A stretch of DNA of 48,706 bases from Pseudomonas citronellolis (GCF_029335315.1 NZ_JARJLT010000414.1:1-48706), one strand, 5' to 3'. Shown: positions 8,245 through 19,311, counted from the first letter of the stretch. Notes: generated by a model from the letters alone, not told the origin. Numbers and translations are program-made.

Positions 8245-9692
8245 CCACGACAAGGACGCTGTTGCTCACCTGCCTGTTCGCCCTGAGCGGCGCGCTGGGC
8301 GGCTGCGCGGTCAATCCCGCCACCGGCGAGACCGACTTCGTCACCATGAGCGAGCAGGATGAGCTCGCCCTCGGCCGTCAGGCCAGCCAGGCCGCCGCCA
8401 AGCAGTACCCGCGCTACGCCGACGAGAAGCTCCAGGCCTACGTGCAACAGGTTGGCGAGCGGGTCGCCCGCGCCGGCGACCGGCCCACCCTGCAGTACCA
8501 CTTCACGGTGGTCGACACCGGCGATATCAACGCCTTCGCCTTGCCCGGCGGCTACATCTACATCCACCGCGGGCTGATGGCCTACCTCAATTCCGAGGCT
8601 GAGCTGGCCGCCGTGCTCGGCCACGAAGTCGGCCACGTCACCGCTCGCCACAGCGTGCGCCAGCAGAGCCAGGCCAGCGCCTGGAACGTGCTCGGCGCGG
8701 CGGTGGCGCTGGGCACCGGGGTCAGCGCCGCCGGCGACCTGACCAACGTCCTCGGCACCGCCGTGGTGCGCGGCTACGGCCGCGACATGGAGCTGCAGGC
8801 CGACGGCCTTGGGGCCAAGTACCTGGCTCGCGCCGGCTACGACCCGAAGGCGATGATCCAGGTCGTGCGGGTGCTGAAGAACCAGGAGGACTACGCCCGC
8901 CAGGTCGCACAGGCCAAGGGCGAGGCGGTGCAGCCGGTGGGCTACCACGGGCTGTTCGACACCCACCCGGACAACGACCGGCGCCTGCAGGAGGTGCTCG
9001 GCCCGGCCCAGGCGCTGGCCACCGGGCAGCAGGAGGTTGGCCGCGAGCGCTACCTCAAGGCCATCGACGGCCTGCCCTTCGGCGACTCCGCCGAGGCCGG
9101 CATCCGTCGCGGACAGAGCTTCTACCACGCCGAGCTGGGCTTCACCCTCAGCTACCCGCCGGGCTGGAGCCTGCTCAACCAGCCCAGCGCGCTGGTCGGC
9201 TACCCCCAGGACCAGCAAGCCCTGCTGGGCATGAAACTGGTGCCGCGCGATGCCCAGCTGACCCCGCTGGAGTACCTGCGCAAGGGCGCCGGCGGACGCC
9301 TGGCCGAGGAGCAGGAACTGAACCAGGCCGGGCTGCAGGGCGCCACCGGTGTGGTGCCGGGCACGCCCGCGCGGCGTGTGGCGGTGATCTACAAGGACCA
9401 GGGCGCCTACCTGTTCGTGGGTGCGGTCAAGGGTCGCGCTTCCCTGGAAAGCCGCGACGCCGATTTCCTCGGCGTGATCCGCAGCTTCCGCCCGCTGCGC
9501 GCCGACGAACGGAAGCTGGCCGAACCCCGGCGTCTGCAGTTGGTCCAGGTGAAGGCCGGGCAGAGTGTGGAACAGCTGGCAAAGGGTGGAAACGAGCCGG
9601 AATCTGACGCGATTTCTCGTATACGATTACTCAATGATTTGTATCCAACTGGTCAGCCAAAACCCGGCGACTTGTTGAAAATCGTGCGTTAG
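8241..9692 (+). CDS. M48-family metalloprotease lipoprotein with LysM-like tail
   Basis: Periplasmic zinc peptidase, 483 residues. Lipobox LGGC puts the lipidated Cys at about residue 22. The catalytic HEVGH motif (about 130) and downstream third-ligand region MELQADGLGAKYLARAG (about 177) are typical of the BepA/LoiP group that handles outer-membrane proteins. After a middle domain seen in proteobacterial M48 lipoproteins, the last 50 residues (LVQVKAGQSVEQLAK to KPGDLLKIV) resemble a LysM glycan-binding module. It overlaps the nuclease stop by four bases. Substrate unknown. Confidence 0.9.
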   Translation: MTTTRTLLLTCLFALSGALGGCAVNPATGETDFVTMSEQDELALGRQASQAAAKQYPRYADEKLQAYVQQVGERVARAGDRPTLQYHFTVVDTGDINAFALPGGYIYIHRGLMAYLNSEAELAAVLGHEVGHVTARHSVRQQSQASAWNVLGAAVALGTGVSAAGDLTNVLGTAVVRGYGRDMELQADGLGAKYLARAGYDPKAMIQVVRVLKNQEDYARQVAQAKGEAVQPVGYHGLFDTHPDNDRRLQEVLGPAQALATGQQEVGRERYLKAIDGLPFGDSAEAGIRRGQSFYHAELGFTLSYPPGWSLLNQPSALVGYPQDQQALLGMKLVPRDAQLTPLEYLRKGAGGRLAEEQELNQAGLQGATGVVPGTPARRVAVIYKDQGAYLFVGAVKGRASLESRDADFLGVIRSFRPLRADERKLAEPRRLQLVQVKAGQSVEQLAKGGNEPESDAISRIRLLNDLYPTGQPKPGDLLKIVR

Positions 9693-9796
9693 CAGCATTG
9701 ACAGCGGGGCCCTGGGGCTATCTTGGCAGGCGCATTCTTCCCGCGTATGCTCGGTCGCCCGTCTGTCCAACAAGCAATAAAGCGGAAGTGCCAAAA

Positions 9797-11065
9797 ATGT
9801 CTGATCTCAAGACCGCTGCCCTCGAATATCACGCGCAACCCCGCCCCGGGAAACTCAGCGTCGAGCTGACCAAGCCGACCGTCACCGCCCGCGACCTGTC
9901 GCTGGCCTACAGCCCGGGCGTGGCTGAGCCGGTCCGTGAGATCGCGCGTGACGCCGAACTGGCCTACAAGTACACCGGCAAGGGCAACCTGGTCGCGGTG
10001 ATTTCCGACGGCACCGCCATTCTCGGCCTGGGCAACCTCGGCCCGCTGGCCTCCAAGCCGGTCATGGAAGGCAAGGGCGTGCTGTTCAAGCGCTTCGCCG
10101 GTGTCGACGTGTTCGACATCGAAGTCGACGCCGAGAGCCCGCAGGCCTTCATCGACACCGTCAAGCGCATTTCCATCACCTTCGGCGGCATCAACCTTGA
10201 AGACATCAAGGCGCCGGAGTGCTTCGAGATCGAGCGCGCGCTGATCGAACAGTGCGACATCCCGGTGTTCCACGATGACCAGCACGGCACTGCCATCGTC
10301 ACCGCCGCCGGCATGCTCAACGCCCTGGAAATCGCTGGCAAGCAGCTCGAGACGGCGAAGATCGTCTGCCTGGGCGCCGGCGCCGCCGCCATCTCCTGCA
10401 TGAAGCTGCTGGTGAGCATGGGCGCCAAGGTCGAGAACATCTACATGATCGACCGCCAGGGCGTGATCCACGCCGGCCGCAGCGACCTGAACCAGTACAA
10501 GGCGGTGTTCGCCACCGAGACCGACAAGCGCACCCTGGCCGACGCCCTGGAAGGCGCCGACGTGTTCGTCGGCCTGTCCGGCGCGAACCTGCTGAGCGCC
10601 GACGACCTCAAGCGCATGGCGCCGAACCCGATCGTCTTCGCCTGCTCCAACCCGGACCCGGAAATCAAGCCGGAGCTGGCCCACGCCACCCGCAACGACG
10701 TGATCATGGCCACCGGCCGTTCGGACTACCCGAACCAGGTGAACAACGTGCTCGGCTTCCCCTTCATCTTCCGCGGTGCCCTGGACGTTCGCGCCACCCG
10801 CATCAACGAAGAGATGAAGATCGCCGCCGCCCTGGCCCTGCGCGACCTGGCCAAGGAGCCGGTGCCCAAGGACGTGTGCGACGCCTACGGCGTGTCCTCC
10901 CTGGAATTCGGCCGTGAGTACATCATCCCGAAACCCATGGACAAGCGCCTGATCACCGTGGTCTCCGACGCCGTGGCGAAAGCCGCCATCGAGACCGGCG
11001 TGGCCACCCTGCCGTACCCGAAACACTATCCGCTGCAATCGGTGGAAGACGTGTTCAAGGGCTGA
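9797..11065 (+). CDS. maeB: Malic enzyme, short single-domain form
   Basis: Oxidative decarboxylation of malate to pyruvate with reduction of NAD(P). The 422-residue product starts at the ATG at 9797 (MSDLKTAALEYH); an upstream frame is not family-like. Tyr of LAYSPGVAEP and Lys of KGVLFKRFAGVDVFDIE are the catalytic pair, DDQHGTA holds metal ligands, and CLGAGAAAISC is the dinucleotide-binding Rossmann loop. It lacks the phosphotransacetylase-like domain of the roughly 760-residue E. coli MaeB, so the symbol refers only to the malic-enzyme half. NAD versus NADP preference cannot be read confidently. It supplies pyruvate and reducing power during growth on C4 acids. Confidence 0.95.
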   Translation: MSDLKTAALEYHAQPRPGKLSVELTKPTVTARDLSLAYSPGVAEPVREIARDAELAYKYTGKGNLVAVISDGTAILGLGNLGPLASKPVMEGKGVLFKRFAGVDVFDIEVDAESPQAFIDTVKRISITFGGINLEDIKAPECFEIERALIEQCDIPVFHDDQHGTAIVTAAGMLNALEIAGKQLETAKIVCLGAGAAAISCMKLLVSMGAKVENIYMIDRQGVIHAGRSDLNQYKAVFATETDKRTLADALEGADVFVGLSGANLLSADDLKRMAPNPIVFACSNPDPEIKPELAHATRNDVIMATGRSDYPNQVNNVLGFPFIFRGALDVRATRINEEMKIAAALALRDLAKEPVPKDVCDAYGVSSLEFGREYIIPKPMDKRLITVVSDAVAKAAIETGVATLPYPKHYPLQSVEDVFKG

Positions 11066-11102
11066 TCCCGGCCGCTCGTTTCGGCCCCGGGCCGAAGCCA
11101 GG

Positions 11103-11138
11103 AAACGCCGTTTCTCCGTGAGGGGAAACGGCGTTTTT
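11103..11138 (+). terminator. Intrinsic terminator of maeB
   Basis: AAACGCCGTTTC (11103-11114) pairs perfectly with GAAACGGCGTTT (11125-11136), followed by TT to give a five-T tract, 38 bases after the maeB stop. Confidence 0.92.
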
Positions 11139-11180
11139 CATTGTCGGCTCGTCGATACGTGGCCCCAGGGAAGCACGGAT

Positions 11181-11227
11181 GTAGGAGCGGCGCAGGAGCG
11201 GACTCCGCCCGCGATCGGCTTCGCGGG
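11181..11227. repeat. Degenerate REP-like palindrome (GTAGGAGCG family)
   Basis: Starts with GTAGGAGCGG and contains the inverted arms CCCGCGA (11208-11214) and TCGCGGG (11221-11227). It is an imperfect relative of the copies at 29842-29905 and 45892-45952. It lies in the 240-base gap between maeB and the nfeD gene, the position of the inferred rearrangement junction. Confidence 0.6.
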
Positions 11228-11305
11228 CCAGGGGCTATGCTGTAAAAAGGCGCCGTTCCTCCATTCGCCGCGACGCCGCTCGGCCACGGGCCGGGGAGGC
11301 GTGCC

Positions 11306-12643
11306 ATGGTCACGCTGCTTCGCCGTTGCGCTCTGTTCCTGCTGCTGGTCGCGGCCGGGGCCACGGCGGGCCCGCCGGCGGTGGTGCTGAGCGTGGACGG
11401 GGCCATCGGCCCGGCGACTTCCGACTATGTTCTGCGCGGCCTGCAGCGCGCGGCGGACGAGGGCGCGCCCTTGCTGGTGCTGCGCCTGGACACGCCGGGC
11501 GGCCTGGACAGCGCCATGCGCGACATCGTCAAGGCGATCCTGCAAAGCCCGATCCCGGTGATCGGCTACGTCGCCCCCGGCGGCGCCCGCGCGGCCAGCG
11601 CCGGCACCTACATCCTCTATGCCTGCCATGTCGCGGTCATGGCGCCGGGCACCAACCTGGGCGCGGCCACGCCGGTGCAACTCGGTGGCGCGCCGCAGCC
11701 CGCCGCCGACAAGGGCAAGGCGAAGGGCGGCGAAGACGACACTCTCAAGCGCAAGCAGGTCAACGACGCGGCGGCCTACATCCGCGGCCTGGCGCAGCTG
11801 CGCGGGCGCAACGCCGAATGGGCCGAGCGGGCGGTGCGCGAGGCGGTCAGCCTGTCCGCCGAAGAAGCCGTGAAGCAGAAGGTGGTCGACCTCCAGGCCG
11901 GCGACCTTGACCAACTGCTGCGCGCCATCGACGGGCGCCGGGTGCAGGTGGCCGGGCAGCCGTCGCAGCTGCACAGCGCCGGGCTGGCCTGGGTCGAGCG
12001 TGGCGCCGACTGGCGCACCCGCCTGCTGGCGGTGATCACCGACCCTAGCGTGGCGCTGATATTGCTGATGATCGGTGTCTACGGGCTGATCTTCGAGTTC
12101 GCCAACCCCGGGCTGGCGCTGCCCGGCGTGCTCGGCGGTATCTGCCTGCTGCTCGGGCTCTACGCGCTGCAACTGCTGCCGGTGAACTTCGCCGGGGTGG
12201 CGCTGATCGTCCTCGGCCTGGCCTTCATGGCCGCCGAGGCCTTCGTGCCGGCCTACGGCAGCCTGGGCATCGGCGGCATCGCCGCCTTCGTGATCGGCGG
12301 GCTGATCCTGATGGATACCGACGCGCCGGGCTTCGGCATCCCCCTCGGGCTGATTCTCGGCGTGGCCACCCTGAGCGCGGCATTCATCGTGCTGGTGCTG
12401 GGCGTTGCGCTGAAGAGCCGGCGGCGCCAGGTGGTCAGCGGCGCCGCCGGCCTGGTGGGCAGCCGCGCCCTGGTCGAGCGGGTGGCCGGCGAGGATGCGC
12501 ACGCCGGCTGGGTACAACTGCAGGGCGAACGCTGGCAAGTGCGCTCGCCCGGAATCCTGCGCGCCGGCCAGCGGGTGAAGGTGCTGGCGCGCGACGGCCT
12601 GCGCCTGGAGGTGGCGGCCGACGACGAACCGGGAGGTGACTGA
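11306..12643 (+). CDS. NfeD-family membrane serine protease (ClpP-like)
   Basis: Membrane-bound protease that acts with SPFH/stomatin proteins, 445 residues. After a signal segment comes a ClpP-fold domain with [17 protein letters not shown] (about 62) and the nucleophile region [12 protein letters not shown], Ser about residue 99. The general base is probably Lys in [12 protein letters not shown]. Several membrane segments follow (about 250-370), then a soluble C-terminal OB-fold NfeD domain ([15 protein letters not shown]). Long-form NfeD is usually beside a slipin gene, as here: its TGA shares one base with the slipin ATG. Known relatives cleave the hydrophobic C-terminus of the partner stomatin. 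Confidence 0.92.
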   Translation: MVTLLRRCALFLLLVAAGATAGPPAVVLSVDGAIGPATSDYVLRGLQRAADEGAPLLVLRLDTPGGLDSAMRDIVKAILQSPIPVIGYVAPGGARAASAGTYILYACHVAVMAPGTNLGAATPVQLGGAPQPAADKGKAKGGEDDTLKRKQVNDAAAYIRGLAQLRGRNAEWAERAVREAVSLSAEEAVKQKVVDLQAGDLDQLLRAIDGRRVQVAGQPSQLHSAGLAWVERGADWRTRLLAVITDPSVALILLMIGVYGLIFEFANPGLALPGVLGGICLLLGLYALQLLPVNFAGVALIVLGLAFMAAEAFVPAYGSLGIGGIAAFVIGGLILMDTDAPGFGIPLGLILGVATLSAAFIVLVLGVALKSRRRQVVSGAAGLVGSRALVERVAGEDAHAGWVQLQGERWQVRSPGILRAGQRVKVLARDGLRLEVAADDEPGGD

Positions 12644-13407
12644 TGGGCATTCCCTTCGGACTGCTGGTGGCGCTGGTACTGCTGCTGGTACTGGTGCTCG
12701 GCGCCTTGCGCATCCTGCGCGAATACGAGCGCGGCGTGGTGTTCCAGCTCGGCCGCTTCTGGAAGGTCAAGGGGCCGGGGCTGGTGCTGGTGATCCCGGT
12801 GGTGCAGCAGATGGTCCGCGTCGACCTGCGCACCGTGGTGCTCGACGTGCCGCCGCAGGACGTGATCTCCCGCGACAACGTGTCGGTGAAGGTCAACGCG
12901 GTGGTGTACTTCCGCGTGCTCGAGCCGCAGAAGGCGATCATCCAGGTGGAGAACTTCCTCGCCGCCACCAGCCAGCTGGCCCAGACCACCCTGCGCGCGG
13001 TGCTCGGCAAGCACGAGCTGGACGAGATGCTGGCCGAGCGCGAGCGGCTGAACCTGGACATCCAGAAGGTGCTCGACGCGCAGACCGACGCCTGGGGCAT
13101 CAAGGTGGCCAACGTCGAGATCAAGCACGTCGACCTCAACGAGTCGATGGTCCGCGCCATCGCCCGCCAGGCCGAAGCCGAGCGCGAGCGGCGGGCCAAG
13201 GTGATCCACGCCGAGGGCGAGCTGCAGGCCTCGGAGAAGCTGATGCAGGCCGCCGAGATGCTCGCCCGCCAGCCCGGCGCCATGCAACTGCGCTACATGC
13301 AGACATTGGGCAGCATCGCCGGCGACAAGAACTCCACCATCGTTTTTCCGATGCCCATCGACCTGCTCAAGGGACTGCTGGAAACCAACGGACAGCGTAA
13401 GAATTGA
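12643..13407 (+). CDS. Slipin (SPFH/stomatin-family membrane protein)
   Basis: Partner of the upstream NfeD protease. The 254-residue product has an N-terminal hydrophobic anchor (about residues 4-22), then the SPFH domain ([41 protein letters not shown]) and a charged coiled-coil ([20 protein letters not shown]) that drives oligomerisation. The hydrophobic C-terminal stretch [12 protein letters not shown] is the kind of site NfeD proteases cut in relatives. Likely role is a membrane microdomain scaffold. It is translationally coupled to nfeD with a one-base overlap. Confidence 0.93.
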   Translation: MGIPFGLLVALVLLLVLVLGALRILREYERGVVFQLGRFWKVKGPGLVLVIPVVQQMVRVDLRTVVLDVPPQDVISRDNVSVKVNAVVYFRVLEPQKAIIQVENFLAATSQLAQTTLRAVLGKHELDEMLAERERLNLDIQKVLDAQTDAWGIKVANVEIKHVDLNESMVRAIARQAEAERERRAKVIHAEGELQASEKLMQAAEMLARQPGAMQLRYMQTLGSIAGDKNSTIVFPMPIDLLKGLLETNGQRKN

Positions 13408-13498
13408 CTGAAGGCAGGGTGTGTGGCGGCGAGGCGTCTACCCTGTAGGTTTCTCAAGCTTTGGTTACCGTCCGGTTGCGGACGGGCTGGGGGAAACC

Positions 13499-14269
13499 AT
13501 GAACTATCACGCCCTGGTCGTGGCGACGCTGCTGTCGTCCGCCTTTTTCGCCGGCTGCGCTGGCGCTCCGCAGATGAGTTGGTCGCGGGTGGGCGATTCT
13601 GCCCAACGCGCGGTGGTCGACCCCGGCACCTGGGCGCCAGTGGCCGGCGCCGCGGTGATCGCCGCCGGCAACTGGGACCACAAGTGGCAGAAGTCCGCGG
13701 CGAACCACGAGTGGTTCTTCGGCGGCGACGCCAACCAGGCCGCCGACCGCATGCTCAACATCAGCACCGCGGTGAGCGTGGCCACCGCGCTGGTGGCGTC
13801 GCCCAAGGGCCTGGACAATGAGGAGACGTGGAGCTGGCGCGGGCGCAACCTGGCGCTGCTGACGGTCGACCGCTATGCGGTGACCGGCCTGGTGGAGGAG
13901 TGGAAGGAAATCTCCGGGCGCGATCGTCCGGACGGCATTCCCGACGATTCCTTCCCGTCCAAGCACACCGCGGTGACCGCTACCCACAACCAGTTCACCC
14001 GGCGCAACCTGGACTACATCGACATGGACCCGACCCTGCGCTTCACCGCCAAGGCCGGGCTCTATACAGTGGACGGGCTGACCGCGCTGTCGCGCGTCGA
14101 GGGCTCCAAGCACTACCCGACCGATACGCTGGTGGGTATGGCGGTGGGTAACTTCGTCGCCAACTTCACCTACAATCTGTTCCTTGAGGGATCGCCTGAG
14201 AGCGCCTACACCTTCGGCGTGATGCCGGAAGACGGTGGGATGAGCCTGCGCGTGGCGATGCTGTTCTGA
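13499..14269 (+). CDS. PAP2-family phosphatase, predicted lipoprotein
   Basis: Predicted lipid or phosphomonoester phosphatase of 256 residues. I start it at the ATG at 13499, which gives a lipoprotein signal with lipobox FAGC (about residue 20); the frame is open further upstream but adds unrelated residues. All three PAP2 motifs are present in order: K-X6-RP as KEISGRDRP (about 140), PSKH in DSFPSKHTAVT (about 155), and SR-X5-H-X3-D as SRVEGSKHYPTD (about 200). A lipidated PAP2 enzyme would sit at the periplasmic face of a membrane. Substrate unknown. Confidence 0.88.
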   Translation: MNYHALVVATLLSSAFFAGCAGAPQMSWSRVGDSAQRAVVDPGTWAPVAGAAVIAAGNWDHKWQKSAANHEWFFGGDANQAADRMLNISTAVSVATALVASPKGLDNEETWSWRGRNLALLTVDRYAVTGLVEEWKEISGRDRPDGIPDDSFPSKHTAVTATHNQFTRRNLDYIDMDPTLRFTAKAGLYTVDGLTALSRVEGSKHYPTDTLVGMAVGNFVANFTYNLFLEGSPESAYTFGVMPEDGGMSLRVAMLF

Positions 14270-14333
14270 CCGTTCCCGCCCGCCGTGGCGAAACGGCGTC
14301 GGCTGTCCTGCGAGTATCGGCACAAGGAGATTC

Positions 14334-15062
14334 ATGCTGCTGCGCGCCCTGTTGTTGATGCTGCTCCTGCCGTTCGCCGCCCGGGCCGAGGAGCCGCTGA
14401 ACCTGGTGGCCGACCGCTGGCCGCCCTACGCCGACGCGCAGATGCCCGGCCGTGGTCTGGCGGTGCATTTCGTCAGCACCGCGCTGACACGCGCCGGTTA
14501 CGCCATCCACTACGCCGAGGTGCCTTGGCCGCGCGCCCTGCACGGGGTGCAGAATGGCGAGTACGACGTGCTGGTGGATTCCTGGTTCAGCCCCGAGCGC
14601 GAGGAATTCGGCCACTACTCCGAACCCTACCTGGTCAACCGCCTGCGCTTCCTCAAGCGCAAGGGCTCGCCCATCGCCTTCAACCGCCTGAGTGACCTCT
14701 ATCCGTACCAGATCGCCGTGGTCCGCGGTTACAGCTACACCCCCGAGTTCAACGAGGACCGCCGCCTGCACCGGGTGCCGGTGCTGTCCTTCCCCAACGC
14801 CGCGATGATGGTGGTGGCCGGCCGCGTGGAGCTGACCCTGGAAGACGAGTGGACCGCCCGCTACATCCTCGACCACGACCTCAGGAACGACCGCGACAAG
14901 CTGGAGTTCCTGCCCCAGCCGCTGGCCGAGAACCCGCTGCACATCCTGGTCAGCCGGGCCAATCCGCATCACGACCAGATCATCGAGGACTTCAACCGCG
15001 AGCTGCGGCTGATGCGCGAGGACGGCAGCTACGACGCCTTCATGAACCTGCGCCGGCCCTGA
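14334..15062 (+). CDS. Periplasmic solute-binding protein, family 3 (amino-acid type)
   Basis: 242 residues with a signal peptide ending at ARA-EE (about residue 18). The bilobed SBP_bac_3 fold is seen in LNLVADRWPPYADAQ, the hinge region GEYDVLVDSWFSPEREEF and the C-terminal LMREDGSYDAFM. No permease or ATPase gene is adjacent, so this is one of the many orphan family-3 proteins of Pseudomonas, which may act as sensors rather than transporters. The ligand cannot be told from sequence. Confidence 0.85.
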   Translation: MLLRALLLMLLLPFAARAEEPLNLVADRWPPYADAQMPGRGLAVHFVSTALTRAGYAIHYAEVPWPRALHGVQNGEYDVLVDSWFSPEREEFGHYSEPYLVNRLRFLKRKGSPIAFNRLSDLYPYQIAVVRGYSYTPEFNEDRRLHRVPVLSFPNAAMMVVAGRVELTLEDEWTARYILDHDLRNDRDKLEFLPQPLAENPLHILVSRANPHHDQIIEDFNRELRLMREDGSYDAFMNLRRP

Positions 15063-15065
15063 GCC

Positions 15066-17261
15066 TCAGGCCAGCTCTTCCTGCTCGGCGCCGATCTCCT
15101 TCTTCAGCAGGTGCGCGGCCAGGCTGCGCAGCGGCGCCAGTTCGCGGCAGATCAGCGCCAGCTGGGTCTGCACCAGGCGCTGCGGGTCTTCCAGTTCCTC
15201 CGGCACCTGCTCCAGGCGCTTGGCCAGGTCTTCCTCGGCGTCGCTGTGGACGGCCACCGCGCGGCGTTCGGCGAGGTGCGCGGCGATCTCGTCGAGGCTG
15301 GCGGTGAGGCCTTCGGCGGCTTCGCCGATGAGCGCGTTGGCCGGCGACTCCGGCAGCCGGTCGCGGTGCGCGCCGAGGGCCGACAGGTAGCTGAGCAGGG
15401 TGTGCGAGAGCACCAGGAAGCGGAACCCCAGCTCGGCGTCCTTGCGGAAGTGGCCGGGCTCCAGAAGCATGTTCGACAGGGTGGTGGAGAGGGTCGCGTC
15501 GGCGTTGTGCGCGTTGCGCCGCGCGGTGCGGTAGGCCAGGTCGTCGCGCTTGCCGCTGGCGTACTGCTGCATGATTTCGCGCAGGTAGCGGGCGTTGCAG
15601 GCCAGGGTGCTGCCGACCAGGCTGTGCAGCCTGCGGCCCTGCCAGTCGGGCAGCACCAGGAACACCGCGAGGCCGGCGATGAAGGCGCCGAGCAGGGTGT
15701 CGAACAGGCGTGGCAGGATCAGCCCGTAGCCGTTGCCGACCTGGTTGAAGCACAGCAGCACCAGCAGGGTGATGGCGGCGGTGGCCAGGGTGTAGCGGGT
15801 GCTGCGGGTGGCGAAGAACACCACCCCGGCGACCACCGCCAGCAGCGACTGCAGCAGCGGGCTGGGGAACAGGTCGATCAGCGCCCAGCCGGCCACCAGG
15901 CCGACCAGGGTGCCGAGGATGCGCTGCACCAGGCGGATGCGCGTGGCGCCGTAGTTGGGTTGGCAGACGAACACCGTGGTCAGCAGGATCCAGTAGCCCT
16001 GGGTCGGGTGGATCAGGTGCAGCACGCCGTAGCCGGCCACCAGGGTCAGGCCCAGGCGCAGCGCGTGGCGGAACAGCAGCGAGGTCGGCGTGAGCTGCAG
16101 GCGGATGCGCTCGAAGGCGTCGCGCAGCGAACGTGGCGAGCGGTCGAGCAGGGCGCTGTCCTGTTCCTCGGCGAGGGCGTCGGGGTTGCTCGCGCCGCTG
16201 AGCTTGAGGTCGAGGCTGGCGAGGTTGGCGGCGAGGGCGCCGAGCGAGCGCAGCAGCGAGCGCCAGGCCGGGTTGCCTTGCTGGCGCAGGTGTTCCAGCG
16301 AGGCCTGGAGGTCGGCCAGGGCCAGTTCGCTGTCGTTGTAGTCGAACGGCTGGCGCAGGCGGATGGCCCGCGCCAGGGCCTGGCAGGCCTTGCCCTGCTG
16401 GTTGAGCAGGCGCTGGCAGCGGAACAGCACGTCGCTGTGGAAGAAGGCCTCGGCCAGGCGGTTGTACGGGTAGTGCGAGGAACTGGCGCGCTCGTGGACG
16501 TCCTGGGCGATGAAGTACAGCTTCAGGTAGCGGCTCAGCTTGGGTCCCGGGCGGCCGTGGCTGAGGCGGCTGAGAATGGTTTCCTTGGCCTGGTTCAGGG
16601 TCACCACCAGCTTGCCGTTCTGCCGCGCCAGGGCCAGGCGCCGGCCCTCGACGTCGAGCTGGCGCAGCGGTTCGAACAGGGTCGACTTGATCTTCAGGTA
16701 CTCGCCCAGCTCGAAGTAGGCGCGGGCCAGCACCTGCTGCACCGGCTGGTTGGCGAAGAGCGCGTTCCACAGCACCGAGAGCAGGCCGTACCAGGCGGCG
16801 CCGGCGACCAGCAGCAGCGGTTCCTGCCACAGGTTGCCGGGCGCGCCGCCGCGCTGGTCGACGCCGATCATGGTGTAGATGGAGAGGATCAGGGTGGCCG
16901 AGGCGATGGCCGCGTAGCGCTCGCCCAGCGCCCCCAGCAGGGTCATGCCGAAGGCCGAGAGGCCGAGGCCGGCGACGAACAGCCAGGGGTAGGGGAACAG
17001 CAGCTCCACTGCCAGCGCGGCGATCAGGAAGCACACCAGGGTCACCAGCAGCGCCTGCAGGCGGCCCAGCCAGTGGTCGTCGGTCTCGGCCAGGGCGCTG
17101 GCGATGATGCCCAGGAACAGCGGGATCACCAGCTCGGCGCGGCCCAGCAGCAGGCAGGTCAGCATGGCCCCGGCGAGGGCGATCGACACCCGCAGGCTGT
17201 AGGCGAACTTGTCCAGCGCCCAGAGGCGCCGCAGGGTCTCGAACAAGGGGGAGGAAAGCAT
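15066..17261 (-). CDS. FUSC/YccS-family inner membrane protein
   Basis: 731-residue integral membrane protein with two hydrophobic blocks of about six segments (residues about 18-150 and 385-520) separated by a cytoplasmic region of about 230 residues, and a soluble C-terminal helical region. This is the YccS/YhfK layout, related to aromatic-acid efflux proteins (AaeB) and plant ALMT channels. The second block has GYWILLTTVFVCQPNYGATR, a family hallmark. Substrate unknown. Its stop lies three bases from that of the convergent solute-binding gene. Confidence 0.88.
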   Translation of the reverse strand: MLSSPLFETLRRLWALDKFAYSLRVSIALAGAMLTCLLLGRAELVIPLFLGIIASALAETDDHWLGRLQALLVTLVCFLIAALAVELLFPYPWLFVAGLGLSAFGMTLLGALGERYAAIASATLILSIYTMIGVDQRGGAPGNLWQEPLLLVAGAAWYGLLSVLWNALFANQPVQQVLARAYFELGEYLKIKSTLFEPLRQLDVEGRRLALARQNGKLVVTLNQAKETILSRLSHGRPGPKLSRYLKLYFIAQDVHERASSSHYPYNRLAEAFFHSDVLFRCQRLLNQQGKACQALARAIRLRQPFDYNDSELALADLQASLEHLRQQGNPAWRSLLRSLGALAANLASLDLKLSGASNPDALAEEQDSALLDRSPRSLRDAFERIRLQLTPTSLLFRHALRLGLTLVAGYGVLHLIHPTQGYWILLTTVFVCQPNYGATRIRLVQRILGTLVGLVAGWALIDLFPSPLLQSLLAVVAGVVFFATRSTRYTLATAAITLLVLLCFNQVGNGYGLILPRLFDTLLGAFIAGLAVFLVLPDWQGRRLHSLVGSTLACNARYLREIMQQYASGKRDDLAYRTARRNAHNADATLSTTLSNMLLEPGHFRKDAELGFRFLVLSHTLLSYLSALGAHRDRLPESPANALIGEAAEGLTASLDEIAAHLAERRAVAVHSDAEEDLAKRLEQVPEELEDPQRLVQTQLALICRELAPLRSLAAHLLKKEIGAEQEELA

Positions 17262-17353
17262 GCGCGTCGGGGACTTCCGTGTGTCTCTGCGCTGAGACTA
17301 GCGGATCGCCTGGCGCGCGGCTATCGGAAGCGGGGGCGGCTGGGTAGGCGTAG

Positions 17354-17380
17354 GGCGGATAACGTTCGACGTTATCCGCC
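17354..17380. repeat. REP-like palindrome (GGCGGATAACG family)
   Basis: GGCGGATAACGT (17354-17365), loop TCG, ACGTTATCCGCC (17369-17380): a perfect 12-bp stem just past the dbpA stop. Related copies form the doublet at 22157-22254. With no T-tract it is more likely a dispersed repeat, possibly also stabilising the dbpA mRNA end, than an intrinsic terminator. Confidence 0.75.
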
Positions 17381-17387
17381 GTTTGAG

Positions 17388-18764
<1,377 letters not shown>

Positions 18765-19098
18765 GAAGGAAAAACCCGACAGGCGTGTGGCCGCGCAGTG
18801 TAGCAGGATGGCCTCGGCAGGGCCCCCGAGAAGCGGTGAAAACCCGCGAATTCACTGGCTTTGACGGCCATTCGTCCGAAACCGCCGAGAACCCTTATAG
18901 TGGTTTTTTATACAGATTCGCTTTCCGAAGATTTTTATCGTAGAGTGCCCCCACTGTGTTTGCATGGGTCGCCGTCGATCGTGACCTGATGCGGTCGGTT
19001 ATTCCACCCCGTCCTGCTCGACTCCTTGTAACTCCTTGCAACTCAGTTCCTGCCACTTCGCGTGGCTATTTTTACATCTACGTTCCAAGGAGATCTCC
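18765..19098. promoter_or_regulatory. Divergent dbpA-cspA control region
   Basis: 334 bases without a gene. An AT-rich block at about 18893-18942 stands out in this GC-rich genome and contains -10-like TATAGT (18896) and TATCGT (18935) on the plus strand and TATAAG (18900-18895) on the minus strand, but I could not pair any with a convincing -35. If transcription of cspA starts in this block, its mRNA has a leader of about 150-190 bases, the length usual for cold-shock leaders. A near-repeat, ACTCCTTGTA then ACTCCTTGCA, lies at 19020-19040. AAGGAGAT precedes the cspA ATG. Confidence 0.5.
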
Positions 19099-19311
19099 AT
19101 GTCGAATCGTCAGAACGGCACCGTCAAATGGTTCAACGAAACCAAAGGCTACGGCTTCATCACCCCTGAGAGCGGCCCGGACGTATTCGTTCACTTCCGC
19201 GCCATCGAAGGCCACGGCTTCAAGACCCTGGCCGAAGGCCAGAAAGTCAGCTTCGAAGTCGTGCAAGGCCAGAAAGGCATGCAGGCCGAGCGCGTTCAGG
19301 TAGTCAACTAA
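19099..19311 (+). CDS. cspA: Cold-shock protein, CspA family
   Basis: Single cold-shock domain, 70 residues, a five-stranded OB barrel that binds single-stranded RNA or DNA and melts mRNA structure. RNP-1 is KGYGFITPE and RNP-2 is VFVHFRAI. The start [13 protein letters not shown] has a strong AAGGAGAT seven bases upstream; a longer in-frame extension is not family-like. Which of the several Pseudomonas Csp paralogues this is cannot be fixed from sequence alone, so the symbol is generic. It is divergent from dbpA; both act on RNA structure. Confidence 0.95.
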   Translation: MSNRQNGTVKWFNETKGYGFITPESGPDVFVHFRAIEGHGFKTLAEGQKVSFEVVQGQKGMQAERVQVVN

